From the NCBI GenBank assembly GCA_946566685.1, contig CAMNXA010000002.1, forward strand, positions 107,033 through 171,032: a stretch of 64,000 nt of DNA, given 5' to 3'. Position 1 is the stretch's first letter; each line of letters begins with the position of its first letter. Source of the DNA: an uncultured Lachnospiraceae bacterium (GTDB taxonomy: Bacteria > Bacillota > Clostridia > Lachnospirales > Lachnospiraceae). A model generated the notes under the pieces. It was not told the DNA's origin, searched no databases, and worked only from the letters and a program-made list of their open reading frames with translations. Made by a program: the position numbers and the translations under genes. Of the stretch, positions 26,107 through 35,500 are shown one piece after another.

Positions 26107-27514
26107 AGGTTCCTCTGTTCTCCACAGGAAGGATAAAGCTGAAACAAGAACCCTCCCCTTCTTTGCTCTCAATCTGTAATTCGCTGTGATGTATCTTTAA
26201 AATCTCCGCACACAGAGCAAGACCCAGACCTGCCCCGTTCTTGCTTCTGGCCCTGGACTTGTCCACCATGTAGAAGGCCTTGACTATCTTATGCTGTTCT
26301 GCCTCCGGTATCCCGATCCCGTAATCCCTCACCGCAATCCGATAGCCGTCATTCACCGCCTGACCGGTCACCTCGATCACACCGTTTATCTCCGAAGCCT
26401 TACAGGCATTATCGATCAGATTGACCAACACCGTTTTGATCAGGTTCGCTTCCACCCACACCACGGCCTCCTCATGCGCAAAGCGGATATCCATCTCCTT
26501 TTTCTCCGCAAACATCTCCCGCAGGTACTCAAACAACTCTCCCACCGATGTTTCCTGTAGATCCGCCTCCTCCTGTTTGGCCACGATGATGTCCAACAGA
26601 CGGAAAGACATGGCTTCCAGGCGTTTGCCCTCCGTATAGATATAATTGGCCGACATGATGCTCTTTTCCTCATCCATCTTGTGGGAGCGCAGCATATCCG
26701 CATACCCGATGATAGCCGTCAGAGGTGTTTTCAGTTCGTGGGCAAAAGCGCCCATGAACTCCTCCCTGGCCTCAATCTCCTCCTCGAGCATACAGATATT
26801 TTCCTCCAGCGCATTGGCCATCCTGTTGAAATCTCTGGTAAGCTGCCCCAATTCGTCCCGGCTGATCTGTCTGGCCCGGTATGTATAATCACCCGCCGCC
26901 ATCCGCTTGGTCGCCTTCGTCAGCAGCCGGATCGGCTTCGTCAGCAAAGAGGCAATGAAAAGCATAATGACCATTCCGGTCAACAACATGACTACCGTCA
27001 CTTTACGATATAGGGAAAATCCCAGCGCCCGCTCTGTGAAAACCTCCGTCACACTCTTCATGGTCTCCAGATACAGGATACGGTCCAGCGCATTGATGGA
27101 TACGCAGGTATGCACATAATAGTCATCCTGCGCACGGATCACACGGTAAGACTTGGTGTGCTGATCCGTCTGCGGAAGCAGACCCTCATCAGCAGTAAAC
27201 CCATCGCTGGTATACAATATGTTTTTCTCTTCATCCGCAATCCGCAGCAGACGGCCGCCGCTCTGGCCGCCCATTTCCAGCTTGGATGCGATTTCCTCCA
27301 CCACACTGTCAGGCAGAACGCTGTACTTGAGCGGCACATTCAAAGCCGCCGTCTCAAAGGCAAAACCAAGAATACTGCTCTCATCCAGCGCCTGTCCCAC
27401 ATCTCTGTCCAGAGAAGTCTCAAACACATAGTTTACAAAATAGAAGCCGCTGAATCCCAGTGCCAATGCCAGCACGATCATCGTAGACAGCACCAATTTG
27501 ATTGAAAATTTCAT
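26096..27514 (-). CDS. Sensor histidine kinase (HisKA/PhoR-like)
   Basis: A 472-residue membrane kinase. TM1 (about 6-28), extracytoplasmic sensor (29-165), TM2 (about 170-192), HAMP (about 190-245), HisKA with phospho-acceptor His259 (FAHELKTPLTAI), then HATPase with NLIDNACKA, GIGIP and GAGLGLALC. It overlaps the response regulator by 4 bp (ATGA) and the downstream unknown gene by 11 bp. It should phosphorylate the adjacent OmpR-type regulator; the signal may be read together with the secreted FG-GAP-like protein encoded first in the operon. Confidence 0.95.
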   Translation of the reverse strand: MKFSIKLVLSTMIVLALALGFSGFYFVNYVFETSLDRDVGQALDESSILGFAFETAALNVPLKYSVLPDSVVEEIASKLEMGGQSGGRLLRIADEEKNILYTSDGFTADEGLLPQTDQHTKSYRVIRAQDDYYVHTCVSINALDRILYLETMKSVTEVFTERALGFSLYRKVTVVMLLTGMVIMLFIASLLTKPIRLLTKATKRMAAGDYTYRARQISRDELGQLTRDFNRMANALEENICMLEEEIEAREEFMGAFAHELKTPLTAIIGYADMLRSHKMDEEKSIMSANYIYTEGKRLEAMSFRLLDIIVAKQEEADLQETSVGELFEYLREMFAEKKEMDIRFAHEEAVVWVEANLIKTVLVNLIDNACKASEINGVIEVTGQAVNDGYRIAVRDYGIGIPEAEQHKIVKAFYMVDKSRARSKNGAGLGLALCAEILKIHHSELQIESKEGEGSCFSFILPVENRGTYEE

Positions 27515-28170
27515 TCCTGCACCTCTAAACGGTAGCCCACCTTATACACCGCCACCAGATTATGCTCCCATCCAAGTTTTTTCCGCAGGCGCTGTACATG
27601 CAGATCCAGCGTGCGGCTGTCTGCAAAATACTCCCCTTCCCACACCTTTTCATATAAGGTCTCCCGAAATAAGGCAACATTCTTATTTTTCATAAATAAT
27701 AACAAAAGACCAAATTCCTTATTGGTCAGTTCCACGGGCCGCCCTGCTCTGGTCACCCTGCGCGCGTCCACATCCACCGTCACATCGCCGGCCACAAGAC
27801 GCTGTTCCGCCTTGTTATAACGCCGCAGCACCGCCTCTACCCTGGCCACCAGTTCCACCACATCAAAGGGCTTTACCAGATAATCGTCAGCGCCCAGTTT
27901 TAAACCCTTAACCCGCTGCTTGACTTCATGCTTGGCGGTGATAAAGATCACCGGAATCCCCAGCGGCCGTATGTACTCCATCACATCATAACCATCCGCT
28001 CCCGGCAGCATGATATCCAGGAGCACCAGATCAAACTCTTCTTTCTCGATCAGATCGATCGCCAGCAGGCCGTCCTGCACCGCCGTACAGTGATACCCTG
28101 CGGAAGAGAGATTTAAATCTATTAAATCACAGATCGGTTTTTCATCATCTACAATCAGAATCTTAATCAT
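27511..28170 (-). CDS. OmpR/PhoB-family response regulator
   Basis: A 219-residue two-domain regulator: receiver with Asp8-Asp9, phospho-acceptor Asp52 (LLDIMLPG) and Lys in LVKPFD, then a winged-helix DNA-binding domain ending RTLDLHVQRLRKKLG and YKVGYRLE. It is encoded between a secreted protein and its kinase with overlaps at both ends. OmpR-type proteins bind direct repeats about 11 bp apart, which fits the TTACAN array at the operon head and possibly the TGCATC array at 20501-20587. Confidence 0.95.
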   Translation of the reverse strand: MIKILIVDDEKPICDLIDLNLSSAGYHCTAVQDGLLAIDLIEKEEFDLVLLDIMLPGADGYDVMEYIRPLGIPVIFITAKHEVKQRVKGLKLGADDYLVKPFDVVELVARVEAVLRRYNKAEQRLVAGDVTVDVDARRVTRAGRPVELTNKEFGLLLLFMKNKNVALFRETLYEKVWEGEYFADSRTLDLHVQRLRKKLGWEHNLVAVYKVGYRLEVQE

Positions 28171-29275
28171 TAGTGGACTGCCACCCCCAATAAGCCCGTG
28201 CTTTCTCTACCAGTATCTCCATCGTATCCTCATCACTACAGCGATACGTATCCCCAATCTCCGTATCCGGCACAAACCCGCCGGTCCGCTGATAATAAAT
28301 CCGGTAATCGCTCTCAATGAGCAATATCCCGCTTTCTCCCTCATAACTGTACCTGGCCAGGATCACGATATCTTTCAGCCCATCTCCATCGATATCCCGA
28401 CAGGTAACTCCCTTGAGTGCATAGAGATTGTCATACTCCCCCATGGGCTGCAAGATGGATACAATATCTCCCTGCTCGTTCACCAGATAGATCATAAAAA
28501 CGTCATAGTCCGCAATCCGGTATGTCCCCGGCGTTACCTGTAATCTGCCCAGCTTGCCAAAAGTCCTGAAATAACACTGTTCCGGAATGATGCGGAAGTT
28601 ATTCCTCTGCAATTCCCGCAGCGTAGATGCCGTGTACAGAAATTCCGTGGAATTTCCATCCCTGACAAAAGCCGCGATGGTCTCCGCACTTTTATTCATG
28701 CCAAAGCGGTTGATCTTATCCGAAATCCGATAATCCCTGTAAAAACCGTCCCCTGCCCTGTTCTGAAAAAGCACATCCCCAACTTTATAAGTCTTACCCG
28801 CATACCTCCCGCTCTCATTGACACAGGAAGTGATGAGGATGATGTCTATCCTGCCGTCCCGGTTCAAATCCTGAAAAGACACTGCCGCAATGGACTGTAT
28901 CGGCTGCCTCATACGTCCTTTGACACAGTAATTGGTTTCCAGCTGTTCCGTCCGGTAGAGAATCTGTCCCTCCACATCCACCACAAACACCGCCAGCCGG
29001 TTGTACTGCTCGTCAAAAGCCGGCACCATCAGGATACTGTTCTCATCATCCGGATCCAAAGCAAAAATCTGGTCTTCTACCACCCGAAAACCACCATCCG
29101 CTATCCCGCTCCGGTCTTCTATGGACATCAGGCGGTCATAGTATGCCTCATATTCCGCAAGCACAGCCCCGTCTTCCGCCTCTGTCGGCGCGGCCTGCAC
29201 GGTACCGGACAACAACAGACAACAGGCCAGCATTACAGGCAGCGCCAATGTGGTTCTAAATCTACCCCTGCTCAT
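28163..29275 (-). CDS. Secreted FG-GAP/VCBS-like repeat protein
   Basis: A predicted secreted protein of 370 residues with a signal peptide (LALPVMLACCLLLSGTVQA-AP). Two calcium-loop motifs, DLNRDGRIDIILI (about residue 139) and DIDGDGLKDIVIL (about 299), are typical of FG-GAP/VCBS beta-propeller blades. No enzyme motif is seen. It is the first gene of an operon with a response regulator, kinase and anchored protein, and overlaps the regulator by 8 bp, so it may be a sensor accessory. The ATG follows AGGGGTATGGTGA. Its upstream region is occupied by a TTACAN repeat array. Confidence 0.82.
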   Translation of the reverse strand: MSRGRFRTTLALPVMLACCLLLSGTVQAAPTEAEDGAVLAEYEAYYDRLMSIEDRSGIADGGFRVVEDQIFALDPDDENSILMVPAFDEQYNRLAVFVVDVEGQILYRTEQLETNYCVKGRMRQPIQSIAAVSFQDLNRDGRIDIILITSCVNESGRYAGKTYKVGDVLFQNRAGDGFYRDYRISDKINRFGMNKSAETIAAFVRDGNSTEFLYTASTLRELQRNNFRIIPEQCYFRTFGKLGRLQVTPGTYRIADYDVFMIYLVNEQGDIVSILQPMGEYDNLYALKGVTCRDIDGDGLKDIVILARYSYEGESGILLIESDYRIYYQRTGGFVPDTEIGDTYRCSDEDTMEILVEKARAYWGWQSTND

Positions 29276-29296
29276 TCACCATACCCCTGGTTATAT

Positions 29297-29370
29297 TTAC
29301 AGTTACCTTCACAATTACATTTACATTCACAGTTACAGCTACATTTACAATTACTTTACAGTTACTTTAC
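29297..29370 (-). promoter_or_regulatory. Degenerate TTACAN hexamer array upstream of the two-component operon
   Basis: On the plus strand the sequence parses as TTACAG TTACCT TCACAA, TTACAT TTACAT TCACAG, TTACAG CTACAT TTACAA, then TTACT TTACAG TTACT TTAC. Nine units keep exact 6-bp phase from 29297 to 29350; the following units alternate 5 and 6 bp. On the coding strand this gives TGTAA boxes every 11-12 bp, the spacing used by OmpR/WalR-type regulators. It extends to about 20 bp from the first start codon. Confidence 0.65.
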
Positions 29371-29415
29371 CGTCCGCAAAGCGAACCTCCTCCGGCAGAT
29401 CCCATAAGCCAGCTT

Positions 29416-30870
29416 TTAGGATTGACTCATTTGGTCAAGTAACTGTATCTTGATATCATAAAGCCGGCTGGACAAATCCACATACACCTTATGCGGATTC
29501 ACCAGACGCCTCGTCTCGTCCCAGAGCGTCTCCTGCTCTTTCTTACAGTACTCCCGGATATCCATGACCTTCGGGGAAGTATAACAGCACTCTCCCCCCT
29601 TGAACACCTGCACCATCAAATCTCTCAGCTGATAGCTGCCAGGCGAAAGCCTGGTCTTCTTCCAGGGTTCCATGGGATCAAACAAAAGAAGGGACTCATT
29701 CTCGTCAAACACCTCATCCACCAGACAGATCAGATCCGCCTTGATCTTCCCGCTCTCCTTATCATAAACACGGTACACCGTCTTATTGCCGGGATTCGTC
29801 ACTTTCTCCGAATTTTCCGAAAGCTTGATCTTCGGAATAAACTTGCCGTCCTTGCCCATGATCGCCGCCAGCTTGTACACACCGCCGAAGGACGGGCAGT
29901 CCTTGGACGTGATCAGATGCGTACCCACACCCCAGGATGTAATCTTGGCACCCTGGTCCTTCAGACTCTGAATCAGGAACTCGTCCAGATCGTTCGATGC
30001 AGAGATCACTGCATCCGGGAAGCCGGCCTCATCCAGCATCTTCCGTGCCTTTTTGGACAGATAAGCCAGATCCCCGCTGTCCAGCCGGATTCCATAAAAG
30101 GTAAGCGGCACACCGGCCTCTCTCATCTCTTTGAAAACACGAATCGCATTAGGCACACCAGATTTTAAAGTATCATACGTATCCACCAACAAAATGCAGG
30201 CCGAAGGATACATGTCCGCATACGTCTTAAAAGCCGTATACTCATCCGGGAAACTCATGATCCAGCTGTGGGCATGGGTTCCCTTCACCGGCACATCAAA
30301 AAGCTGCCCGCAGAGCACATTCGAAGTGCCCACGCATCCGCCAATCACCGCCGCCCGCGCGCCGTATGTCCCTGCATCCGGCCCCTGGGCCCGGCGCAGA
30401 CCAAACTCCATGATCCCGTCACCCTGCGCCGCATAACAGACCCTGGCCGCCTTCGTAGCGATCAGGCTCTGATGATTGACGATATTCAAAATAGCTGTCT
30501 CCACCAACTGTGCCTGCATGATCGGCGCGATCACCTTTACCAGCGGCTCCCTGGGAAATACCACCGTTCCTTCCGGAATCGCATAAATGTCCCCCGTGAA
30601 CCGGAAACTCTCCAGATACTCCAGGAAATCCCGGTCAAAAATACCGAGGCTTGCCAGATAGGCAATATCTTCCTTGTCAAAATGCAGTTCCTTAATGTAC
30701 TGAATCAGCTGCTCTAAGCCCGCCGCAATGGCAAATCCGCCATCACAGGGATTGTTGCGGTAAAAGGCGTCAAAAATAACGGTCTCATTCTGATCCTTAT
30801 TCTTAAAATATCCCTGCATCATCGTAAGTTCATACAGGTCGGTAAGCAGTGTCAGATTCTGTCTGTCCAT
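29416..30870 (-). CDS. pncB: Nicotinate phosphoribosyltransferase
   Basis: Cytoplasmic enzyme of NAD salvage that makes nicotinate mononucleotide from nicotinate and PRPP. The N-terminus LTLLTDLYELTMMQGY, the GTHAHSWIMSFPDE segment with the phosphorylated His, and DSGDLAYLSKKARKMLD are family signatures. The length of 484 residues is normal. The ATG at 30870 follows GGAGGAAAAACC. An upstream open extension to 31107 runs through the 33-bp tandem repeats and is rejected. It is divergent from an ATPase gene; the shared region holds the tandem repeats. The next operon starts 140 bp downstream. Confidence 0.95.
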   Translation of the reverse strand: MDRQNLTLLTDLYELTMMQGYFKNKDQNETVIFDAFYRNNPCDGGFAIAAGLEQLIQYIKELHFDKEDIAYLASLGIFDRDFLEYLESFRFTGDIYAIPEGTVVFPREPLVKVIAPIMQAQLVETAILNIVNHQSLIATKAARVCYAAQGDGIMEFGLRRAQGPDAGTYGARAAVIGGCVGTSNVLCGQLFDVPVKGTHAHSWIMSFPDEYTAFKTYADMYPSACILLVDTYDTLKSGVPNAIRVFKEMREAGVPLTFYGIRLDSGDLAYLSKKARKMLDEAGFPDAVISASNDLDEFLIQSLKDQGAKITSWGVGTHLITSKDCPSFGGVYKLAAIMGKDGKFIPKIKLSENSEKVTNPGNKTVYRVYDKESGKIKADLICLVDEVFDENESLLLFDPMEPWKKTRLSPGSYQLRDLMVQVFKGGECCYTSPKVMDIREYCKKEQETLWDETRRLVNPHKVYVDLSSRLYDIKIQLLDQMSQS

Positions 30871-30975
30871 GGTTTTTCCTCCATCACCGGGTATGGTGTT
30901 TTCTATTATGGTTTTTATAAGGAATTTACTTTTGTTAATCATACACCCTTTTGCGGAAATAGGAAAGGGTTTAAA

Positions 30976-31081
30976 GGTGCAATTAATACCAAAAATAACT
31001 CGGTAAATGGTGCAATTAATATCAAAAATAACTTGGTAAATAGTGCAATTAATATCAAAAATAACTTGGTAAATGGTGCAA
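30976..31081. repeat. 33-bp tandem repeat, three copies plus a partial fourth
   Basis: Copies at 30976-31008, 31009-31041 and 31042-31074, then 7 bp of a fourth. The unit begins GGTGCAATTAATATCAAAAA and ends TAACTTGGTAAAT; copies differ at only a few positions. It lies between pncB and the divergent DUF4143-type ATPase gene. Each unit contains TTGGTA and AATTAATAT, so it may supply multiple promoter or operator half-sites. Confidence 0.85.
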
Positions 31082-31158
31082 GTTATGATACAATTTCCAT
31101 AACCCATATAGAATCTGGCAAATTCAAAAAGGATATACTAATTCTGGGAGGTTTGGTT

Positions 31159-32532
31159 ATGGAGCGAAACGCAACACAAAAACTAATTGAATGGAATAAC
31201 AGCAAACGCAGAAAACCATTAATTATATGGGGTGCAAGACAGGTCGGGAAAACCTACCTTGTTAAAGATATTTTTGCCGAATCTTATTATAAAAACAATT
31301 ATATCTACATTGATTTTAAAATTGAAGATGAAATAAGAGATTTCTGTTCAAAAACTGCAAACGCCGCCAAAATCATTGAATATATATCTCTGCTCAAAGG
31401 CAGACATATTACAGAAAACACACTGCTGGTATTTGACGAAGCACAGGAGTGTCCCAATATTATATCTTCCCTAAAATATTTCTGCCAGGATTTTCAACAA
31501 ATCCCTGTTATCGCGACCGGATCCATGGTACGGATTAAAATTCAGCGCGAAACACAGAAACGAGGCAACGGAGAGCATGATAAATTTCTCTTCCCTGTGG
31601 GAAAATTCAATCAGATAACCATTTATCCCATGACTTTCGATGAATTTTTAATAAATAGTAATAGCACATTGTATGAAACAGTAAAAAAGGCATATGAAAG
31701 CAGAACCCCGCTTGATACGGGAATCCATAATCTGGCAATGGATCAGGTCTATAAATATCTGCTTGTAGGTGGAATGCCCGAAGCAGTCAGCATTTACATC
31801 GAAACCGGAGACCTTTTGGAATCCCGGGAAATCCTAGAAGTTTTGTATGATAATTACCTTGCAGACATGGACTTGTATCAGACAAGCCGCGAAGCCGTAC
31901 TGCGTTCCCGCGCTTTATTTACCAATATTTACAAGGAACTTAACAGAGAATCCAAAAACTTCTCTCCCGGACTGATCGAAGATAAAAGTAAGACGAGAAA
32001 CTTTTTCACGTCCATCCAATGGTTAACCATGGCGCATATTATCAATCAGTCTTTCCAGTTAAAAGAGCATATTACACTGCCTCTTATGCCGGATCATGAA
32101 AGCAGTTTCCGTCTATTTCTATGTGATATTGGTATGTTCTCCTACCAAAGCGGTATCAATGCGGCCTCCTTTATTTCGACAGAGAGAGAAAATACACTGT
32201 CAGGCATTTTCTTTGAGAACTTTATCGCGAGTGAATTGACTGCCAAAAATCACAAACTATTCTACTGGAAAGGAAGATCCTCCTCCGAACTTGAATTTAT
32301 CATCGAGTCCGATAATAAATTATATCCTATCGATGTAAAGAAAGGCAGAGGAGCCCTAAATTCCCTTCAAAAATTTGCAGACCATAACAAATTTGAATAT
32401 GCCATTAAAGTCTCAAAAAATAATTATGGCTATAATGCTGAGCATAAGCTTTTAACCATCCCGTTTTATTTTTTCCCGTTTGTGGCAAAAGATCTTGCGG
32501 ACGGAACAATGGCTATCCCCTACTCGCAATAG
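31159..32532 (+). CDS. AAA ATPase with DUF4143 domain
   Basis: A 457-residue protein of the ATP-binding/DUF4143 family common in accessory gene pools. Walker A is GARQVGKT (Lys31), Walker B LLVFDEAQ, and IATGS is the sensor-1-like motif. The C-terminal part (about 300-440) carries the PD-(D/E)XK-like DUF4143 end with NKLYPIDVKKG. Function is not known; members are often found singly. ATG at 31159 follows GGGAGG with an 8-nt spacer. The gene is more AT-rich than its neighbours, which suggests transfer. Its stop codon lies in a terminator stem. Confidence 0.88.
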   Translation: MERNATQKLIEWNNSKRRKPLIIWGARQVGKTYLVKDIFAESYYKNNYIYIDFKIEDEIRDFCSKTANAAKIIEYISLLKGRHITENTLLVFDEAQECPNIISSLKYFCQDFQQIPVIATGSMVRIKIQRETQKRGNGEHDKFLFPVGKFNQITIYPMTFDEFLINSNSTLYETVKKAYESRTPLDTGIHNLAMDQVYKYLLVGGMPEAVSIYIETGDLLESREILEVLYDNYLADMDLYQTSREAVLRSRALFTNIYKELNRESKNFSPGLIEDKSKTRNFFTSIQWLTMAHIINQSFQLKEHITLPLMPDHESSFRLFLCDIGMFSYQSGINAASFISTERENTLSGIFFENFIASELTAKNHKLFYWKGRSSSELEFIIESDNKLYPIDVKKGRGALNSLQKFADHNKFEYAIKVSKNNYGYNAEHKLLTIPFYFFPFVAKDLADGTMAIPYSQ

Positions 32533-32547
32533 GGGATAGCCATTGTT
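32505..32547. terminator. Bidirectional terminator between ATPase and giant surface-protein genes
   Basis: AACAATGGCTATCCCCTA (32505-32522) pairs perfectly with 32530-32547 around a 7-nt loop. Short A/T-rich runs flank both sides. It overlaps the ATPase stop codon and ends 6 bp before the convergent giant gene's stop. Confidence 0.88.
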
Positions 32548-32553
32548 TAATCT

Positions 32554-35500
32554 TTATTTCTGCCCTTCCATCTCCTCCTTTTTCTTCCTGCGCAATACCA
32601 CCAGTATAATCATAACTATCACCACTAAGATAATCGCCAGCCAGATAAAGTAACAAATCCCTAAGAAAGTCGGGCAGATGTGGCAGAGTCCGCACTTTGC
32701 GTCTGTGTCCGTGCCGTCCATCTCCACGTAGGCGATGGCATAGCTGGAAAACAGTTCCGTGCTGATGGTGATGGTCTCTGGCGTATCGTCTATGTCGTTC
32801 ATAAAGGTATATTCCCCGTTATGGGCGCGGATAATGTAATACTCCCTGCCGTCACTTTGCAGCTTTTCGGGAATGTTGATCACTACCTCTATGGGTTCAT
32901 CCGTTTCGGTGATGGCGTTCCAGTCTCCGGCTCCGATCTTGATGAACATGGAGATGTCAACGTACATACCAAGTACGAGTCCGGGTACTTCTTCGCTGTA
33001 TGCCTCGATGCCGCTCTCGATCACTTCCTTGTCCTGGGCGGGTACTTTCTCGGAGATATCGGTCACGTCTATCCGAATCTCAATGGTCTCGCCGCCGTTT
33101 ACAATTGCCTGCTGGTCGGGCGTCAGTACCGCCTTTACGACCGCTTCGGTATCCGCCACAACCGCGGTACATTTTTCTTCCTCGCATACCACGGTCACGA
33201 TGACCGTGCCGTTTCCGAGTTTTACTTCCTCCTGTTGTGCCGGTGTGCCTTTGGGCTGTCCGGAACCTGTACTGTCCGCCGTCTCTGTCTCTGTGCCGTC
33301 CGGCTCGAGTGTTCCCGCATCTGCGCTGTCCGTGCCGGGTTCCTCCGGCTCCGTGGTTTCTTCCGGCGCGGCTGCTTCTTCGTTCTTAGGCGCGGTTCCG
33401 GGCCTGCTTTCCGGCTGTTTTTCCGCTGGAAGCGTGTCACCGGGTTCCGGGTCTGGCGGTGTGGGTTTTGCGGACGGGGTCACGGACGGTTTTGGTGCCG
33501 GGTTATCCGGGACCTGGTTCTCCGGCTTGGGCGCCGGGTTATCCGGAACCTGGTCCTCCGGCTTGGGTGCCGATTCTTCCGGATCCGGTTTCGAGCCGTC
33601 TTCTTTGTGCCCACCGGAGCCTGACGGTTTCCCGCCGGGTTTCTTGGCCACACCCTCCACAGTGACGACCTTATTCTCTCTGATATCACTGATTGTATAG
33701 GTGTAAGGTTCCTGCGCTGTCAGTTCCACTGTGCTGCCGTTTACTTTGGCCGCAAAGCTGTTCGTCCTTTGATATCCGTTACTTAATGTAAAACGGAAGG
33801 TAAAGCTGCCACCCTCTTTCACCGGACTTTGGCTGCCTGTTCCCGCCGACAGGGTATAGCCCGTGCCGCCCTGCAGGGTGACAGTGTAGGCTGTAGTGTA
33901 GACCGCATAAACGGTCATGTCCGCGGCAACATTCGTGAATACGGCGGGTGTTGTCCCCTGTTCGTCACTGCACCACTCCCTCGTATAGGTCTGGTCTCCC
34001 GCATTATTTTTAGGCGGTACGGGTGGAATCTCCGTCAAAGTTCCGCCGCTTTTTGTATAACGGACTGTATATTCCTCTCCGTTCGCCATAAAAGTTATTT
34101 TTATGCCAGGTTTCGCACCAACGGTGACGACTGCGGCTTCGCTGCGGAAACTGACGCTTCCTGACGTCTCCACCGCCTTGACGCGTATTTCGTACTCCCC
34201 TGCGGGAAGGTTCTCTATCTTTGTGCCGCTTGGTGTAGCGTCTTTCCATGCGCCAAAACTGCCGTCTGTGTTCTTTACCCGGTATTCGTAGGTTGTGCCA
34301 GAAATCAATCCTATGATGGCGCCGTCCGTGGCTGTAGGGTAGGACGCATCCGTCTTTCCGGGCGTGGGTTTCGCCGGACGTGGCGGGATGGTTACTGCCG
34401 TGGTCAGGCTCGCCGGGATGATGCCCTTTGCGGGATAGCGGATATATAAGGTCTGCCCCATGTAGGTGGTCACATCAGTTCCGGTTACGGGAGTCTGACC
34501 GCCAGCATCGGTAAATGCCTCGATGCCGTCCGTCAGCGTAATGGTCTCCGCTATGTAGCCGATTTGCAGTTTCTCTTTTGTGGGCGCGGTGGGCATGGTT
34601 GCAATCTGCGCCTCCCCACTTTCCGGTGAAGCAAAGCTGGTATCTGTCGCCGGGTAGTATGCCTTGAATTTATAAATGGTCTTTTGGACAAGTCCGGTAA
34701 AAGCGGTGCTGTCCTGCCAGTTCTCCGTCCCGTCTGCGAGGCGGTACTGTGCGCCAATGATAGTCTTAAGGGTAATGCTGTTGTCCGTGCGGGCACTCAA
34801 TTCCGGTGCACCGGGCGCTGTGGGTCTTGCCGGAACAGAAAGGCTTTGTGCCGTGCTGTCGGTAGTCTCACTACCGTTGCCCTTTTTGATGATACTTAGA
34901 GTGGTTCCTAACCAGCCCTCCTTGATCGGGATACAGCCGTCCGTGTCCGCTGTATACTCGGTGCCGTCTATGGTGTATTTTCCGCCGGGCACAAGTTTTG
35001 CCAGCTTTTCCTGCCGGTAATCAATCTCTGCCGCAGGCTGTTTCTCCGGCCCCTTGACTTTTACGGTGAAAGTCTTTGATGCCTCATTTCCCCCATTTCC
35101 CGCATTATCCGTGGCAGTGACCGTGATCTCCGTAATTCCCGTAGGTATTTCTGACGCAGGGATGGTAAAAGTAATTTCCGTCTGTAATGCGTTTGTACCA
35201 ACGGTGACAGGCTGTTCCTCTCCGTCCTCCCCGACTTTATAGGTGATGGCGGCAATTCCCGCTGAGATGGCATTTTCCGGGTCGTCCTTTACCGTCATCT
35301 GGATGTCCGTGGGGGTATCGTAATAGTCTGTCCTGGCATTTGTGGTAATAACTGGCGGGGTATCTTCCACGATCACGCCGCCCTCGCCTTCCGTGCCGAT
35401 GGTCACGCTGTCGGCGGCATTGCCCGCCTTGTCGGTACAGTTAATGGTGATGATCCCGTGGAAATCCTTATCAAAGGTAATCTTCGCCTCGCCATCCTTG

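Noticed and set aside
29297..29370. Hexamer array as a CRISPR or coding tandem repeat
   Set aside because: Units are too short and there is no spacer structure; it lies between two genes.
30871..31107. 79-residue N-terminal extension of PncB with IYQVIF repeats
   Set aside because: The repeats are the translated 33-bp tandem DNA repeats; the ribosome binding site and family start are at 30870.
32680..33700. Long plus-strand frames opposite the giant surface-protein gene
   Set aside because: They are mirror frames of GC-rich Pro/Glu/Thr repeats and have no ribosome binding sites or recognisable domains.
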